Positions 49,250-60,275 of a DNA stretch of 64,000 nucleotides are shown in pieces; the first letter of the stretch is position 1, and each line of letters opens with the position of its first letter. The stretch comes from Ophioceras dolichostomum. Taxonomy: Eukaryota; Ascomycota; Sordariomycetes; Magnaporthales; Ophioceraceae. The notes under the pieces are model-generated. The model did not search any database. It saw nothing but the letters and a program-made list of their open reading frames with translations, and had not been told where the DNA came from. The stretch lies in assembly GCA_003049485.1 (NCBI GenBank), contig PYST01000201.1, positions 1 through 64,000 of the forward strand, given 5' to 3'. The translations under genes were made by a program, and so were the position numbers.

Positions 49250-51900
49250 ATTTGATATCTTAACCCGACCGGCAGCTTTCCAACAGCGTGTCCGACCTCC
49301 GCCACGACACTCGGTCCGCCGCACACGGTAGCGAGGATCTTCTTGCCGGACCTCGGGTCTCCTGCACATGGTGATGATGCCAGGGCTATTGAAGTAGGCC
49401 ACTACATCCGGCCTCCCGAAGCTCTAGCGGGCGCGCACGGCAGAGCAGTCCCAGTTGCATAGTATTGTCGGGAGGTTAGACAGGAGGCTGGGGCGGACAC
49501 GGCCCCTCAACTGAATATGGACCTGCCCGCCACCTTATCTGGTGGTGAATTCAAAGTTATTACCCCGATTTGTTCGGCACGGCCGGGGGTCATCGTTGAC
49601 CAAGGTGACGACGGCGGTGTCGTCGGCGGTGTTCCTGATGCCGAGGCCAGTGATGATGACCTCAAAGAAAGTGGGGCCAAAAGAAACCCAGAGCAGGTTG
49701 TGCCACCGGTTTCCACCTCCCCATCGTCCTCTACCACGTCCTCGCTGGCACGCGGCTGAGCACCAGAGGAGACATCAGAGCCACTTCTTCGGCCGCCGCC
49801 ACCAAGCAGACGACGGTGGCTGGTCTGGCCGTCCTGCTCCGTTCCGTCCTAGCCATCCTGGCCATCCTCTCCAGATTCCCCCTCCACACTATCATCATCA
49901 TGGCCATCATCCCAGTCGCCATACCCAATGTCGAACGGCGTAGCTCCAGCCTCCATGGCAGCAACATCGACGTCGACGACGACCTCGCAGCTCGCTCGCC
50001 CGCCGTCTGCGTCCTCCTCCTCAAATAGTCCGAACCGCTGTTGCAGCGCAGCAAGACGTCCCCGCAGCAGAGATGTGAAGTGGATCTCAGGCCGGAATAC
50101 GAAGAGCACGGCGACTCTGCGGTTAGCGACCTCGGGTGGTGTGAGTCCTTTCTCGCTGTCCTCCTCGTTTGCAGCAACCCCACGTCTCGAGCCCCCGGCG
50201 ATAGCAGTGCCGTCGAGTCGAACATCATTTCCTCTGCGATAGGGAGCGTGAAGGCCACCCTGGTTGATGTAAAGATTAAGACGAGAACGTCGAAATCCCT
50301 CTAGCGGGGCGTTGTCGTTCCGTGCGGTCCGGTGAGGAACATGCGCGGCCGTACTGCGGTACACGATCAGAGGAGGCAGCAGCACCGTGTCGAAGACGCG
50401 ATAGCTCGTTCATCTTAGACGTCAAACCGCTGCCCTTGCCCTTGCTCCGCAACAAGAGGCGCACATCGCGGAAGCCACCACGGCCGGGCGTTTCGTCAGT
50501 GGTGGTGATGGTGCGGGGATCCGACTCGACTAACAAAGAGTGTGAATGGATGTGATGACTGGGCCCAGATGCGCGGCGTCCAGATGCGGACGTGTTCGCC
50601 GGCTGTCTAGCGGAAGCCCACTCCTCTGATGATCACAGTGGTGATCTTGTCATCAACACGAGCCACCTCGGCTTGATATGCGAAGAACAGCCTGAAGTTA
50701 CAAAGCTCCGCCGGCGTGGTCGAGCGAGAAGACGGCTCAGCCAGCTCCATATCTGTCATCTCCTCAGCTGCTCCACAGAGTGGCGTGACGCTCTCTTCTG
50801 TTCGGTCGATGGCGAAGGTAGGAGTAGGAGTAGCGCCCCCGGTGACTTGTAGTGGCAGTTCTGCCATCGCCACAAGACGACCGAAGAAGTGGTTCGACAG
50901 ACGAGTGCGCCCAAGCGGAGGGCCACGTCGACGGCGAATATCGGGGCGGTAGATAAACGCCCAGGAAGTGGTGGTGGCTGTGTTTCCACATGAACGCACC
51001 AACAGCCAGAATCGAGGGCAGGCGCTGGACGACGAAGAACTCGTGGGGCCGACCTGCGCAGCGGGCCTGTGGCCAGCACCGCGCATGCGGCGAACCCCCC
51101 CTCACGGGCCTCATGGCGTCCAGCTCCGCCCAGAAGAAGCCGGCGCGGAGCCACTCGTACGCGAAGGAGGCGGCGTGTGCGGGCGAGACTACCAGCAGGC
51201 TGTGCGCCACCCGGCAGTGGGAGGAGATCGCGTTCGCGCCGGTTCTCCGCGGCTTGGTGCCCAGGAGGAACCAGGACGAACCAGGAGGAGGCCGAGCGGG
51301 CAGGACGACCGCATCGAGAGGAGTACGACGAGGGGCACCTGTACGCTCACCACACAGCTGGCGCGGAAGCCGCCCGTGCGCTCGAGCCAGCTGCCGTCGT
51401 GATGCGGTGAGCTGGGCGGGGTCAACATGCCAGCTGATAGGACTGCGAGTCTCGGGAGGTAGAGTACGCGCGCAGCCCGGTGCGTTTGGAGATCAAGGAC
51501 CGAGTCCAGGTGGCGGTCGCGGGAGAGACGGTGCTGGTGTAGGCCCTCGATGTCCGTAGAGAAGCCAAGTCAAAATCCGGGCGAGAGAACCTGGGGGACG
51601 AAAAGGGGAGGCACCGGGCTGATCGTTAGCGTCGGCCTTTCGGTGGGCATCCCCCTTGGCCGGGAGATATCGACGAGACTGCCGCGCTCTCCTTCTCCTG
51701 CTTCGGGGGCATCCTGGTAGAAGAGGTTGGAGAAAGCACGAGCGAGGAAAGGACGGAAAACGGAGGTAGTACGAGTGCATGAACGAATATGCCGGGAGTC
51801 ACGCGCTAGGTTGAGATCGAAAGGGATCAAAGAAGGGTGGGCAGGATATGGCGGCTGAGGAGGGTCTGGGAGAGGGTCTGGGAGAGGGTCAGTCGAGAGG
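49250..51900 (-). pseudogene. Relic of a ferric/cupric reductase (FRE, FAD/NADPH flavocytochrome)
   Basis: No single frame is long, but family blocks appear in the right order on the minus strand in shifting frames. Membrane part: FAYEWLRAGFFWAELDAM and EFFVVQRLPSILAVGAFMWKHS (about 51150-50960). FAD barrel: FAYQAEVARVDDKITTVIIRG, then an in-frame TAG (50607-50609), then GEHVRIWTPRIWAQSSHPFT, where SHPFT is the FRE/NOX flavin motif. Next come DVRLLLRSKGKGSGLTSKM, an MFLTGPHG motif (usual GPYG), an AGGSRRG motif (usual AGGSG), GRPDVVAYF, and VCGGPSVVAEV matching the terminal CGP block near 49290-49330. At least five frame changes and several stops make it non-functional. Intact homologues reduce Fe3+/Cu2+ at the plasma membrane. 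Confidence 0.75.
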
Positions 51901-53002
51901 GCAGGGAGGGATTAGGCGGTGGGTGATGATGATGATCGGCGTTCGAGACAAAAGCGACCCGGAAGGGATGCAGGTGTATGTGATAGTTGTATTCCCGCAA
52001 GATTATGTACGGCTGCGATTTGGCTGACGTTGTATTTGTAAGACACCACTGAGATATCTGGGAATCTGTGATGTTCCTGAGGAATTGCATCGCGTGCTTC
52101 CCGCGCCGTCGACTGACCACAAACCTGGTGTGGAATGGGTGACGGTCGGGCTGATGGTACGCTTGTGTGAAGATCAGATGTAGAAGTCCCGGGTTTAAGG
52201 TGTAGGAAGTGACCCATATTTGGCTTGAGGATTTGCAGGATCAAATCACCCCAGTCATTGAAGTCCGGGGTTGGGGAACATGCTGACCACCTAAGCTTTA
52301 TGCCCTTGAGGCCGGCACTGCGAGGTTGAGGGGATGCAAAACAGAAGGGTAACACAAGCTAAACCCAACTTCAAGAGCTCTTTCAGTTGCCGTTTGCTCC
52401 TCAGGATGCTTGCTGTTGGTTGAAATCCAAACAAGAAGAGACGAGAAGCTCAAAGCTAGCAGCACATAGAGATTGATAATTTACTACTCGTACTTGAGGT
52501 CTAGCACGCATGTCAGGAAAGAGTCTCATTTCCCAAGAGTAGGTACTTCTAGATATCATAGTAGGTAATTGGTCCCTTCCTAAGTACTTGAGCTGAGCTT
52601 GCTTTCTAGTATGGTCGTACCTACTAGTATTGAATGGGAGCGAAACACATTTAGAAAAAAAGAAGACACAAATCTTCTTGCAGCGTTGACAAGGCAGAAC
52701 TACGCAAGGCAGCATAGAACCCCAGAGATAGAACGGGCTGGTGGGAAGGTATTGGAAGTTTACTATTCGGTGCCTAAAGTAAAAGAATGAGCGTCTGACA
52801 CTGCGTGGTGCTTCCATCCAGATAGCGCCTGCGCCATCTACCAAGGTAGCCACTCCCGGGTTGTAGTCTATTTCTCATGCTCTCACAATCGCTTCCCTCT
52901 CCTAAGCTCCTGACCGTTTCGAGTAGTAGTAGTAGTCCCCTCCAGCGGGCACACCCTCCTCTAGTTGCCTTTCCATGGCCCAGCGTGTTTCGTTTACTAC
53001 CC
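51901..53002. other. Intergenic, no gene seen
   Basis: No supported gene. The left edge may include the lost start of the ferric reductase relic. Confidence 0.35.
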
Positions 53003-53194
53003 TCACTGGCCCGCCTGCAGCCGGTGGCAGCGGGAGCAAAGCCCGCTGGTGCGGGTGCCGTCTTTATCGAAGGTGCATGTGCCCAGGTGTACGCCGTAGC
53101 CGGGACACTTGGGTGCCGGGGCCTTGGACGCCAACTCGTAGAGCTTGGGAGCGTCGCGCTTGTTCTGCTGAGCTTGGGCCCTGTTGCCTGGCAT
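53003..53194 (-). CDS. Small conserved-type Cys protein (63 residues)
   Basis: Starts at MPGNRAQAQQNKRDAPKLY; the open frame extends 41 codons upstream (to 53317), but that part looks like leader sequence. The N-terminal 25 residues are basic. Four Cys follow with spacing C-x9-C-x12-C-x2-C and a His after the last (KCPGYG, GTCTFDKDG, LCSRCHRLQ), suggesting one zinc site. No signal peptide. The protein family was not identified; the compact Cys/His pattern is the main reason for the call. Confidence 0.55.
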   Translation of the reverse strand: MPGNRAQAQQNKRDAPKLYELASKAPAPKCPGYGVHLGTCTFDKDGTRTSGLCSRCHRLQAGQ

Positions 53195-55294
53195 TGTTTC
53201 GTTTTTTTTGAGCGAATTTGTAAATTGAGATGAGTGGTTGGATGGTTGTGGCTTTGTTTTGTTTGGGTTGCTTGCGTGTGTGCGAGTGTGTCTGGTGAAA
53301 GGAAGCAATTCTCCCAAGCAATCCCTGGAAGATGCTCAACTTTTATACACGCCCGGGCTGATGGAGATGGGGACTGAGGTAATAGACTGTGAGGAACGGA
53401 AAGACTACCGGAAAACAACTATGGTAAGACTATCGCCTTCGCTGCGCGCGAGAACATACCAACTTCATCCTGCGGACTCACGACTGGGCCAACAGACGAG
53501 TTTCAACAAGAGACGTGCGAGGATGCTTTCAGAGACTGTCCAAACAGTCTTCATCCTGACGGAACTGTCAACAGACCACTGCGTTTCAACAACACGAGAT
53601 GTGCAAGAAACGCTTTCAGAAGGCCGATGAACCAAAAAAAGCCCGCCAACGGATTAACTTTCGAAGAGTCCGAATGCGACCACGCAGCAGCAATGAGGTA
53701 GTAATTTTGGCCTTCAACGACGAACAGTCCGAACAGATTATGATCGATGCCGCCTCAGCGGCACTGGCGTTACCTAAAGCAAGAAGTGGACCCACCGAGG
53801 TAACGTGAATGACGGATCTTTTGAGGCGATGCGGCTTTCTGAGCCCGCGTGCTCCAGGATTGAATGAGCCGCTGAGACGTTCCTCCTGATTTATCAGATC
53901 TCAATCAGCCATTGATAATCCGAGGCACCTAGGGCTGGCTGGTGATCCAGGAGGGCTCCCGCCCTTGTGATCGCGCCAGCAGAACGGCGCCGACGGGCCG
54001 CTGAGTGCTTGCCATCCTAGAGACGGAGCGAAGACCGGAAGTCCCGGAGTGCGATCGTACCACAGATCTCGTGCTTTCACTCCTTGGGCGCCGCGGGAGA
54101 AATTTTTTTTTTTTTTTTTTTGTAGTTTCTGCCTGCCTGTATATTTACCTGCTTGTTCAAGGGCTTGACCTGACGAAGACGGCTCCGAAGCCGGAGCGCT
54201 CCTGAAAGGATGATGGCCTGTCTTAATGAAAATATCGCGGTCTCGCAGCGCCGGCCGAAGCCAGCTTCTCTTTACCAACAACCAGTCGTCGTCTCTTCCT
54301 TTTATAGATCCCATATCCCTGGTTCGGCTTTAGAGGTGGTCCATCGGCTCTTAAACGCACCCAATGCGAAGACTAATCCCTCTGAGGAGTCATCGGCTTT
54401 CAGTTTTACGCAACGGCCGGGCTTCATCCTCCATCAACCCACCCCATCGCCTCTTTCCGCCTCCAGTCGCTGCCCATATTCTCTCTCCAAGCCGGAGTCC
54501 GAACTGACCGGTTTCTAACGTGTTGGTTGGGTCGATATTGCTCCTGGTCGACGGCAGGTGGTGGCTTCGGCGCACAGCCCGGGACCAGGGGGAGTCTCGA
54601 AGTCCGAGTCAATTTCGCCATTGCTACATTGGTTTCGCCCTGCTGTTGGTCGAGCCGAGCGACCCAAAGGATGATGTCAAGGTACAGACGGTTCTGACCC
54701 TCATCCCGCCCATGGCCGATGTCCTTGGATCTGCCATCGCCGCGGGCAACGTGGAGAAGCCAAAGAAACTTTCGAAACCCTGCAGCATTTCCTCGCGTAC
54801 GACTCGTGCCTCTTGGGCAAGTACCTCAGCCGGCTGCCTTACCCACTACCTGACCTACCTAGGTACCTACCTGGTACAGTAAGGCACCTACCAGCCGTTT
54901 GGATGTTACAACCACGTTCCCCACGTCTCTTTGACATGGCTTTGGAGACCCCGAGACGTTCACCCCACAAGCCATTCTGAAAGACACGCACAGAGAGAGC
55001 AGCATAGAGATACAGGGAGGTGGAGGCCATAGAATTCAAGACTGGCAGAAAAAACAAAGTATTAATTGCCTAGTAGACGTACCCTACCCCCCCTCGTGAA
55101 GCAAAAAGAAACGCGACATCTGCCTTCATCCACAAGATCTGTGTACCCTTTTTACCTTCTACCCCCCTTTCCCGCTCATCATCGTCGCTTTGATGATAGA
55201 AGAAGGGAAAAGGAAACCGAAACCGGTGCCAGTGCCACTCGTCCTCCTCACATCCATCCTGCTTCGAAATCCGCCTAGGCCAACCAGTCACGAT
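53195..55294. other. Intergenic, with a T19 tract
   Basis: No supported gene. A run of 19 T occupies 54103-54121, and a perfect 6-bp hairpin (GCTCCG-AAGC-CGGAGC, 54182-54197) lies 60 bp to its right. Presumed promoter of the 53-kb small gene and 3' flank of the BIM1-like gene. Confidence 0.4.
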
Positions 55295-56537
55295 CTACAG
55301 CACAAGCAGGCCGAGCGCAGCGGCGGCGGCAGCCACGACGCCCTGGACAGCAGCAGCAGACATGGTAGCGGCGCCAGCCGTAGTCGCCGTGGGAGCCGCC
55401 GTGGGGGTCGTCAAGGTGGTGCCCTCGCCGGCAGTGGCAGTGGCAGTGGCGCCCATGGAGCCCGACGCGCCCAGCGTAGCGCTAGTAGCGCCCGAACTAG
55501 AAGGCGAGCCAGACGAGCCGGGCACGGACGCGGACGCCCCGAGGGTCGCGCTCGTAGAAGCTGGAGCGCTGATGCCGACGGTGTTGGTGTCCGTGGCGGG
55601 GGCGGAGGCAGAGAAGGTAGAGGCCGACCAGATTGTCGACTCCGAGGGAGGAGGGGCGCTGCCCTCGGGCACACTGACGGTGCTGGTCGGGAAGGAGGAT
55701 GGAGACGGAGCGAGCGTCGCGGTGTCGGTGTATCCACCACCTCCGGTGGTCGGGGTCGAGGGAGTGGATGTGAAGGTGCTGTAGCCCGACGTGAATTCGA
55801 CGACGGTCTTGGTCAGCGTCGACGTGCAGATGGCCGACGTCGTCTGCATCGCGATGATGGGCTCGTGCGAGACGTCGGCGTCGTTGATGCAGCCGGCGGG
55901 CGGGGCCGCCGGGCCGCCGGCTACGAACTTGACGGCAGCGCACTGGGGATTGCAAAGGCAGTTGTTAGATGGTCGTTGTGTTATACAAGCATTTGTGCGT
56001 TGACGGGTTGGGAAGGAGCGAAGGAGGCAAGTGCGAGAGATAAGCTGGCAGAGGCGGAGGAGGACGAGATCATCAGGAGGGTGTGGGGAGAGGGTTAGAC
56101 AATACCTGATGATAAGCGCCATCACCGCTGCGCTGGATCAGCTGCACGACCGCGTCCCGGCCGACCCAGTTCGGGTTTCCAGGCACGCCCTCGAAGCAAA
56201 CGTCGGTCAGGCCGGACTGGGCGAACTGCTTGACGAGCGGCATGAACTTGAGGGCGGTGGTAGAAGAGTCGTCGTTGACGAGGGCCGCGTTGATCTCCCA
56301 GGTGGCCTCGGGCTGCGTGGTCACGAGTCCGACGGCCTGGCCTCCGACCGGCCAGTCGGTCACCTTGGTGCGGTTCTTCGCGTCGAAGCCGCCGCAGGGC
56401 TCCTCGCCCATGGTCGCGTCGTCGTAGCCCAGGCGCGCCGGGAAGGTGATGAAGTAGTGCTCGCCGAGCGCGCTGACGACCTGTGTGGTGCAGAAGCAGG
56501 TCGCCGCAAGGGCGAGGAGGCTCGCGGGGGCGAACAT
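55295..56537 (-). CDS. BIM1/X325 (LPMO-like) copper protein, GPI-anchored
   Basis: Two exons: 56106-56537 and 55295-55942 (163-bp intron GTATTG...CAG), 359 residues. After a signal peptide (about 1-25) the fold is recognisable by EHYFITFPARLGYDD, EEPCGGF, VTDWPVGGQAVGLVTTQPEA, LTDVCFEGVPGNPNWVGRDA and CAAVKFVAGG. A Ser/Thr/Gly-rich stalk of about 170 residues leads to a hydrophobic tail (VQGVVAAAAAALGLLVL) typical of GPI attachment. X325/BIM1 proteins bind Cu(II) through a His brace and serve in copper uptake or other surface roles, not polysaccharide cleavage. Here the first His is residue 27, behind Glu26, so an N-terminal His requires cleavage after Glu26, which is unusual. Confidence 0.88.
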
Positions 56538-57708
56538 GGTGGGTTGATTGATTGGGCTGATGATATCCGGGAGCGAGTTGTGAGGATGGAAGTTTCCGTT
56601 TCGTTGGGAATGAAATATCGAGCTGAGTGAGCGGGTGCGTGCTGTTGGGTGGTGCTGTGGGGTGCGTGGAGGTGATGAAAGAGTGGTCAGAAATATGTTG
56701 GGACGGAAACGCGTCGTGAAAGTCAACACCAAGCGAGTGAATGGTGGGCTTGTTTTTTATTTTCTCCTCGCGTATTGATATTTTTGTGTTGTTGTGTCAA
56801 CGACCACGTCGTCGTCCAGCCTGCTACTGCCACCTTTTTATGGATCAGTCCAACTGATATTTGACCTCAAGACTGCCTGCCCGCCCACAATCTCCCCCTG
56901 TGTACGTACCACCGACTGTTACATTGAAAGGTCAAGTATGTCGCACTCTGGTCGCACGCGTGATGCTTTACACTTACCCCCTTAGTGCCACATCTTCCGA
57001 CCTCTCTCCTTTGATATCGCGAGGAGTGTCACCGAGACGTTGTGTGGATGCCGCCTTGCATATCCACCATATCGATCTGTGGCCAGTCGGCTCCCGCAAT
57101 GTTTGGCAGCGAATGACCAGAGATATTCCCTGACTGCCCCGCGGAAAGGGACCTTGCAGGCATTGGCATTGATTTCATATAGATCAGATAGACTGCAAGA
57201 GGCCGACGGATAGTATCTCTTCACTACTCCTGTAAGATCACTGACCAAGGCCGACTTCTTGCCGGAGTTGCGTAGAATCAGCCGGCCGTAGAGCTCAGTG
57301 CGACCGAGTGTTTGACGTCTGGTCGCTCCGACGCAGCTGTACCCGTTTCCTCGGTGACACATTACGGACTTGTAAATAACTGTGCAACATCTCGCTGATT
57401 CGTCCTACCAGGGTGTAGCTGACCGAGCGACTGCCCCGGGGCAGCGAACAGGCAACGAATGGCCTGCAGTGATTCATTCAAACCTCCATCACGAAACGTC
57501 TACCCACATCAGCCCTAAACTCTTTCGTCCCAACGGTCCCCTCTTCGCCCTTGAGATTGGAATGCACGACAAAAGCGTCCATCTCGTCACAGATCTGACA
57601 TCTGAGACTTGTCACAGTGTGAGTCCTAACAACAGCTAAAGCCAACCATAATTAGTACTTACCAGCCACCCAACCGGTCCAACCAGCCACCTCACGACCC
57701 CCAAAACG
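56538..57708. other. Divergent region between BIM1-like gene and its relic
   Basis: About 1.2 kb of non-coding DNA between the two head-to-head paralogues; it would hold the promoter of the intact gene. Confidence 0.4.
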
Positions 57709-58472
57709 ATGTCTTCCCTAACACCACGTCTGTCCCTTCAACAGCTCCAGCTCCAGCTGCTACTCCTCCTGCAAGCAGCCGCCGTGTGTCTCGCGTACTT
57801 TACGATGATAACCCCCCCCTCGATCGGCTTCAGACACGGAAGAGGCCGCCCCCCCTACGGCAGATTCCATATCCACGGATGCGGCAGCTCTGTGACCGCG
57901 TGGCCGGTCGGAGCACACCCTGTCGGACTCGCCACAACGCATCCGGAGTCTCACTTCGAATTTCAAGGTCGGCCTCGTGAACGAGAAGGACGCCCTCAAA
58001 TACCTCGTCCCGCCCGTGCCTCGCGCCGGCCTTGGTCACTTCTGCCTGCCTGCCTTCGCTGCCCGGCATGCCCGAGTGGGTTGCCCTTGATGCTGTGGTG
58101 CGGTAGCAGAAAGCTGGTGATGGGGTTGGTTTTGCTTCCCCCCCGTCGGCTTCGAGATTTTCTTTTCCTTCCTCGGCCGACTTCCTATAGTCTTTTGGGT
58201 CGTTATTCCGGCATCTCGCCGTCAAGTCCGTTGAAGGACCAGTGAATTGCGCCAACAGCTCTGGCCTGACGGCCGTCTAATGCACCGCGACCGCTGATAG
58301 CTCCGCTTCGATCAGCAGATTCGTCATGATCGGCAACAGCACTGGAGGAGGAAGTGATGGTGGGAGTTCTGGAAACGAGGGTTATGACCACAAGAAAATC
58401 GTTTCGATCCGTCGGCCGGAGGTCGCTGGCGCACTTGGTCTTTCGCTCCTGGCCCTGGCCTGGTTTGGCTAG
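57709..58472 (+). pseudogene. Decayed BIM1/X325 paralogue
   Basis: Starts with Met and a hydrophobic leader (LQLQLLLLLQAAAVCLAYF), then AWPVGAHPVGLATTHPESHFEF, clearly related to DWPVGGQAVGLVTTQPEATWEI of the neighbouring gene. The frame then shifts near 57962 (VGLVNEKDALKYLVPP) and again near 58045 (SLPGMPEWVALDAVVR, matching GVPGNPNWVGRDAVVQ), followed by a stop. Remnants of exon 2 (HLAVKSVEGPVNCANSSG), a further stop, and a hydrophobic GPI-like end (GALGLSLLALAWFG, stop at 58470) follow. The Cys of the PCGG motif appears as Tyr. Confidence 0.8.
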
Positions 58473-59510
58473 GACTATTCATTACGTGTGGAGAGGAGGA
58501 TCGTGAAGGGATTGAAGGAAGGGTTCCATTGTATGGAGGGATACGTTGGTGAGGAGCCCCGTTATCCAGGCATTCCAGGCGTGGCGGAAATCTCTTGTTG
58601 GATACCAGTACCACTCTACTAGTACTGGAACCAACTTGGGTACCTAGACCGGATGAGGCAGCTCGGGTAGTCGTAGTAGAGTTCTGACACAGATGGGGGG
58701 TATCCTAGGTTGGATCCAATGACTTCTGGCCTCAAGGACACGACCTAAAGCGGGGGCGTTTCAAGCTAATCTCTTGACGACATCTCCCTATTGATACTAT
58801 AGATAGTTTTTTCTTACCATATGTAGGCCGTTTCGGGACAGGCCTTGAGAAATTGGTTCTATTCACATTCCGGAAGCGCTTCCACAGAGCTAACTACCTA
58901 CCTTACCTACAAAGTTAAGTGTAAATTGCCTGATCAGGATTGTTGGGCGTTTCGAGGACCGGCCGGCCGCATTGGTCGCCGGCTCCACATCTAGCAAGAA
59001 GTTGGCCGGTGACTGGAAGGAGTCCACCCGTCAGGGCGACCGGCCCCTACGTACAACCAGAATCAAATCAACGTTGGTTCTGGATCAACGAGGTGTCCAC
59101 ATGAGGAGCAAAGCGGAGACCTCTCTGAGTGATGGTTGGCCGAACACACTTTGTCTAACAAGCTTAGCGGGGAATAACAGATAAGCCTAACGGATGTATT
59201 GCGTGATCGGAGCTTGGGAACTTGAACTAAAAAAAAAAGTAGGCCGCCTTATAAGGCGAGATCCGAAATGATCAGATTCTTAAATCTCCACATTGTAGTA
59301 ACCCGGGTCGACTGGGTGTTTCTAAAACCTAAGTCGAAATCCTTCCCCACCGTTCGTTGTGAGAGATATGGGAGAGAGGGCAAAGGGGTGACCTCCACAG
59401 CGATTTGGAAGAGCCTAAGAAAAAAGGGAGAGGAAGAGACCGCGTATGGCCGCCCACTTGAGACGTTGATATGAGTCTGGAATCCCTCAGATGTGGTCGC
59501 CTCTCATATG
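58473..59510. other. Intergenic, no gene seen
   Basis: No supported gene; the right end is the promoter of the CXXCXGXG protein. Confidence 0.4.
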
Positions 59511-59520
59511 TACTATATAA
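59511..59520 (+). promoter_or_regulatory. TATA-like element
   Basis: TACTATATAA lies 150 bp before the ATG at 59670 and is followed by a C/T-rich leader (59540-59580), a common layout for expressed fungal genes. Confidence 0.5.
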
Positions 59521-59669
59521 CATGGAGCGAGAGGTCGATCCTCTAAACTCCTCTCGATCTCTTTTCCTCTCCTCGTAGAACCCTCAACCCTCGAACAACC
59601 TACTAGTGTCTGGTTCACGACCAGACTTCAATTACACCTAGCAAAGCACCCGAAAGAAAAACCGCGAAA

Positions 59670-60275
59670 ATGTCCCAAGAATACTACTACTACGACGATG
59701 GCTATGGCGGGGGCAGCTCCTCAAGCCATAACCAAGGTACTAGTAGCGGCGGCAACGGCAAGGGCAAAGAAGTGTCCCCCAACGGCAGCTCGTCCTCCTC
59801 CACGCGCTCCGGCTCGAGCTACAGCGACAGCAGCGGCGCCTCCTCGACGATGTCCTGCAACGAGGACTGCGAGCTCTGCGAAGGGTCGGGCTACTGCCGG
59901 GAGGCCGTCTTCGGCAATCTGGCCGTGTCCTGGCTGACCTGCAGGACCTGCCGCGGCGAGCGCAGGGTGCTCGTGCCGTTCAACTGCGGGCACAACACGA
60001 ACACGGCGCCCTGCCCCTGGTGCCGCCAGTCGCTGGTGTGTGACGGCTGCGGCGGGCGCGGCACGAACCGCTACGAGCTGCCCGCCAGGATCGGGTGGAG
60101 GACCGTGCCCTGCCCGAACCGCGTGCCGAAGAAGGACCCCGATCGGAGGGGCAGGGCGGGGAAGAGGAAGCCGTCGAGGAAGGACACGAGGGATTCGAAT
60201 AGGGATAAGAGGGATGATGATCATCACCACCACCACCACCGCAGAGATGATTACTATGACGACAGGCGCGGTTGA
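59670..60275 (+). CDS. Cys-rich protein with DnaJ-type CXXCXGXG repeats, no J domain
   Basis: Single exon, 201 residues. The N-terminal 60 residues are Ser/Gly/Tyr-rich and disordered. Residues about 62-135 hold paired Cys motifs: CELCEGSG, CRTCRGE, CPWCRQ and CDGCGGRG, of which the first and last fit the CXXCXGXG of the DnaJ zinc-binding domain and the middle two are degenerate. The rest is basic, then a His6 run and Asp/Arg-rich end (HHHHHHRRDDYYDDRRG). No J domain, signal peptide or membrane helix. Stand-alone DnaJ-type zinc modules often act as thiol chaperones or assembly factors, but the role here is unknown. Confidence 0.75.
   Translation: MSQEYYYYDDGYGGGSSSSHNQGTSSGGNGKGKEVSPNGSSSSSTRSGSSYSDSSGASSTMSCNEDCELCEGSGYCREAVFGNLAVSWLTCRTCRGERRVLVPFNCGHNTNTAPCPWCRQSLVCDGCGGRGTNRYELPARIGWRTVPCPNRVPKKDPDRRGRAGKRKPSRKDTRDSNRDKRDDDHHHHHHRRDDYYDDRRG

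Noticed and set aside
55190..56098. 302-codon plus-strand frame rich in Gly/Arg
   Set aside because: Antisense to the Ser/Thr-rich stalk of the BIM1-like gene.
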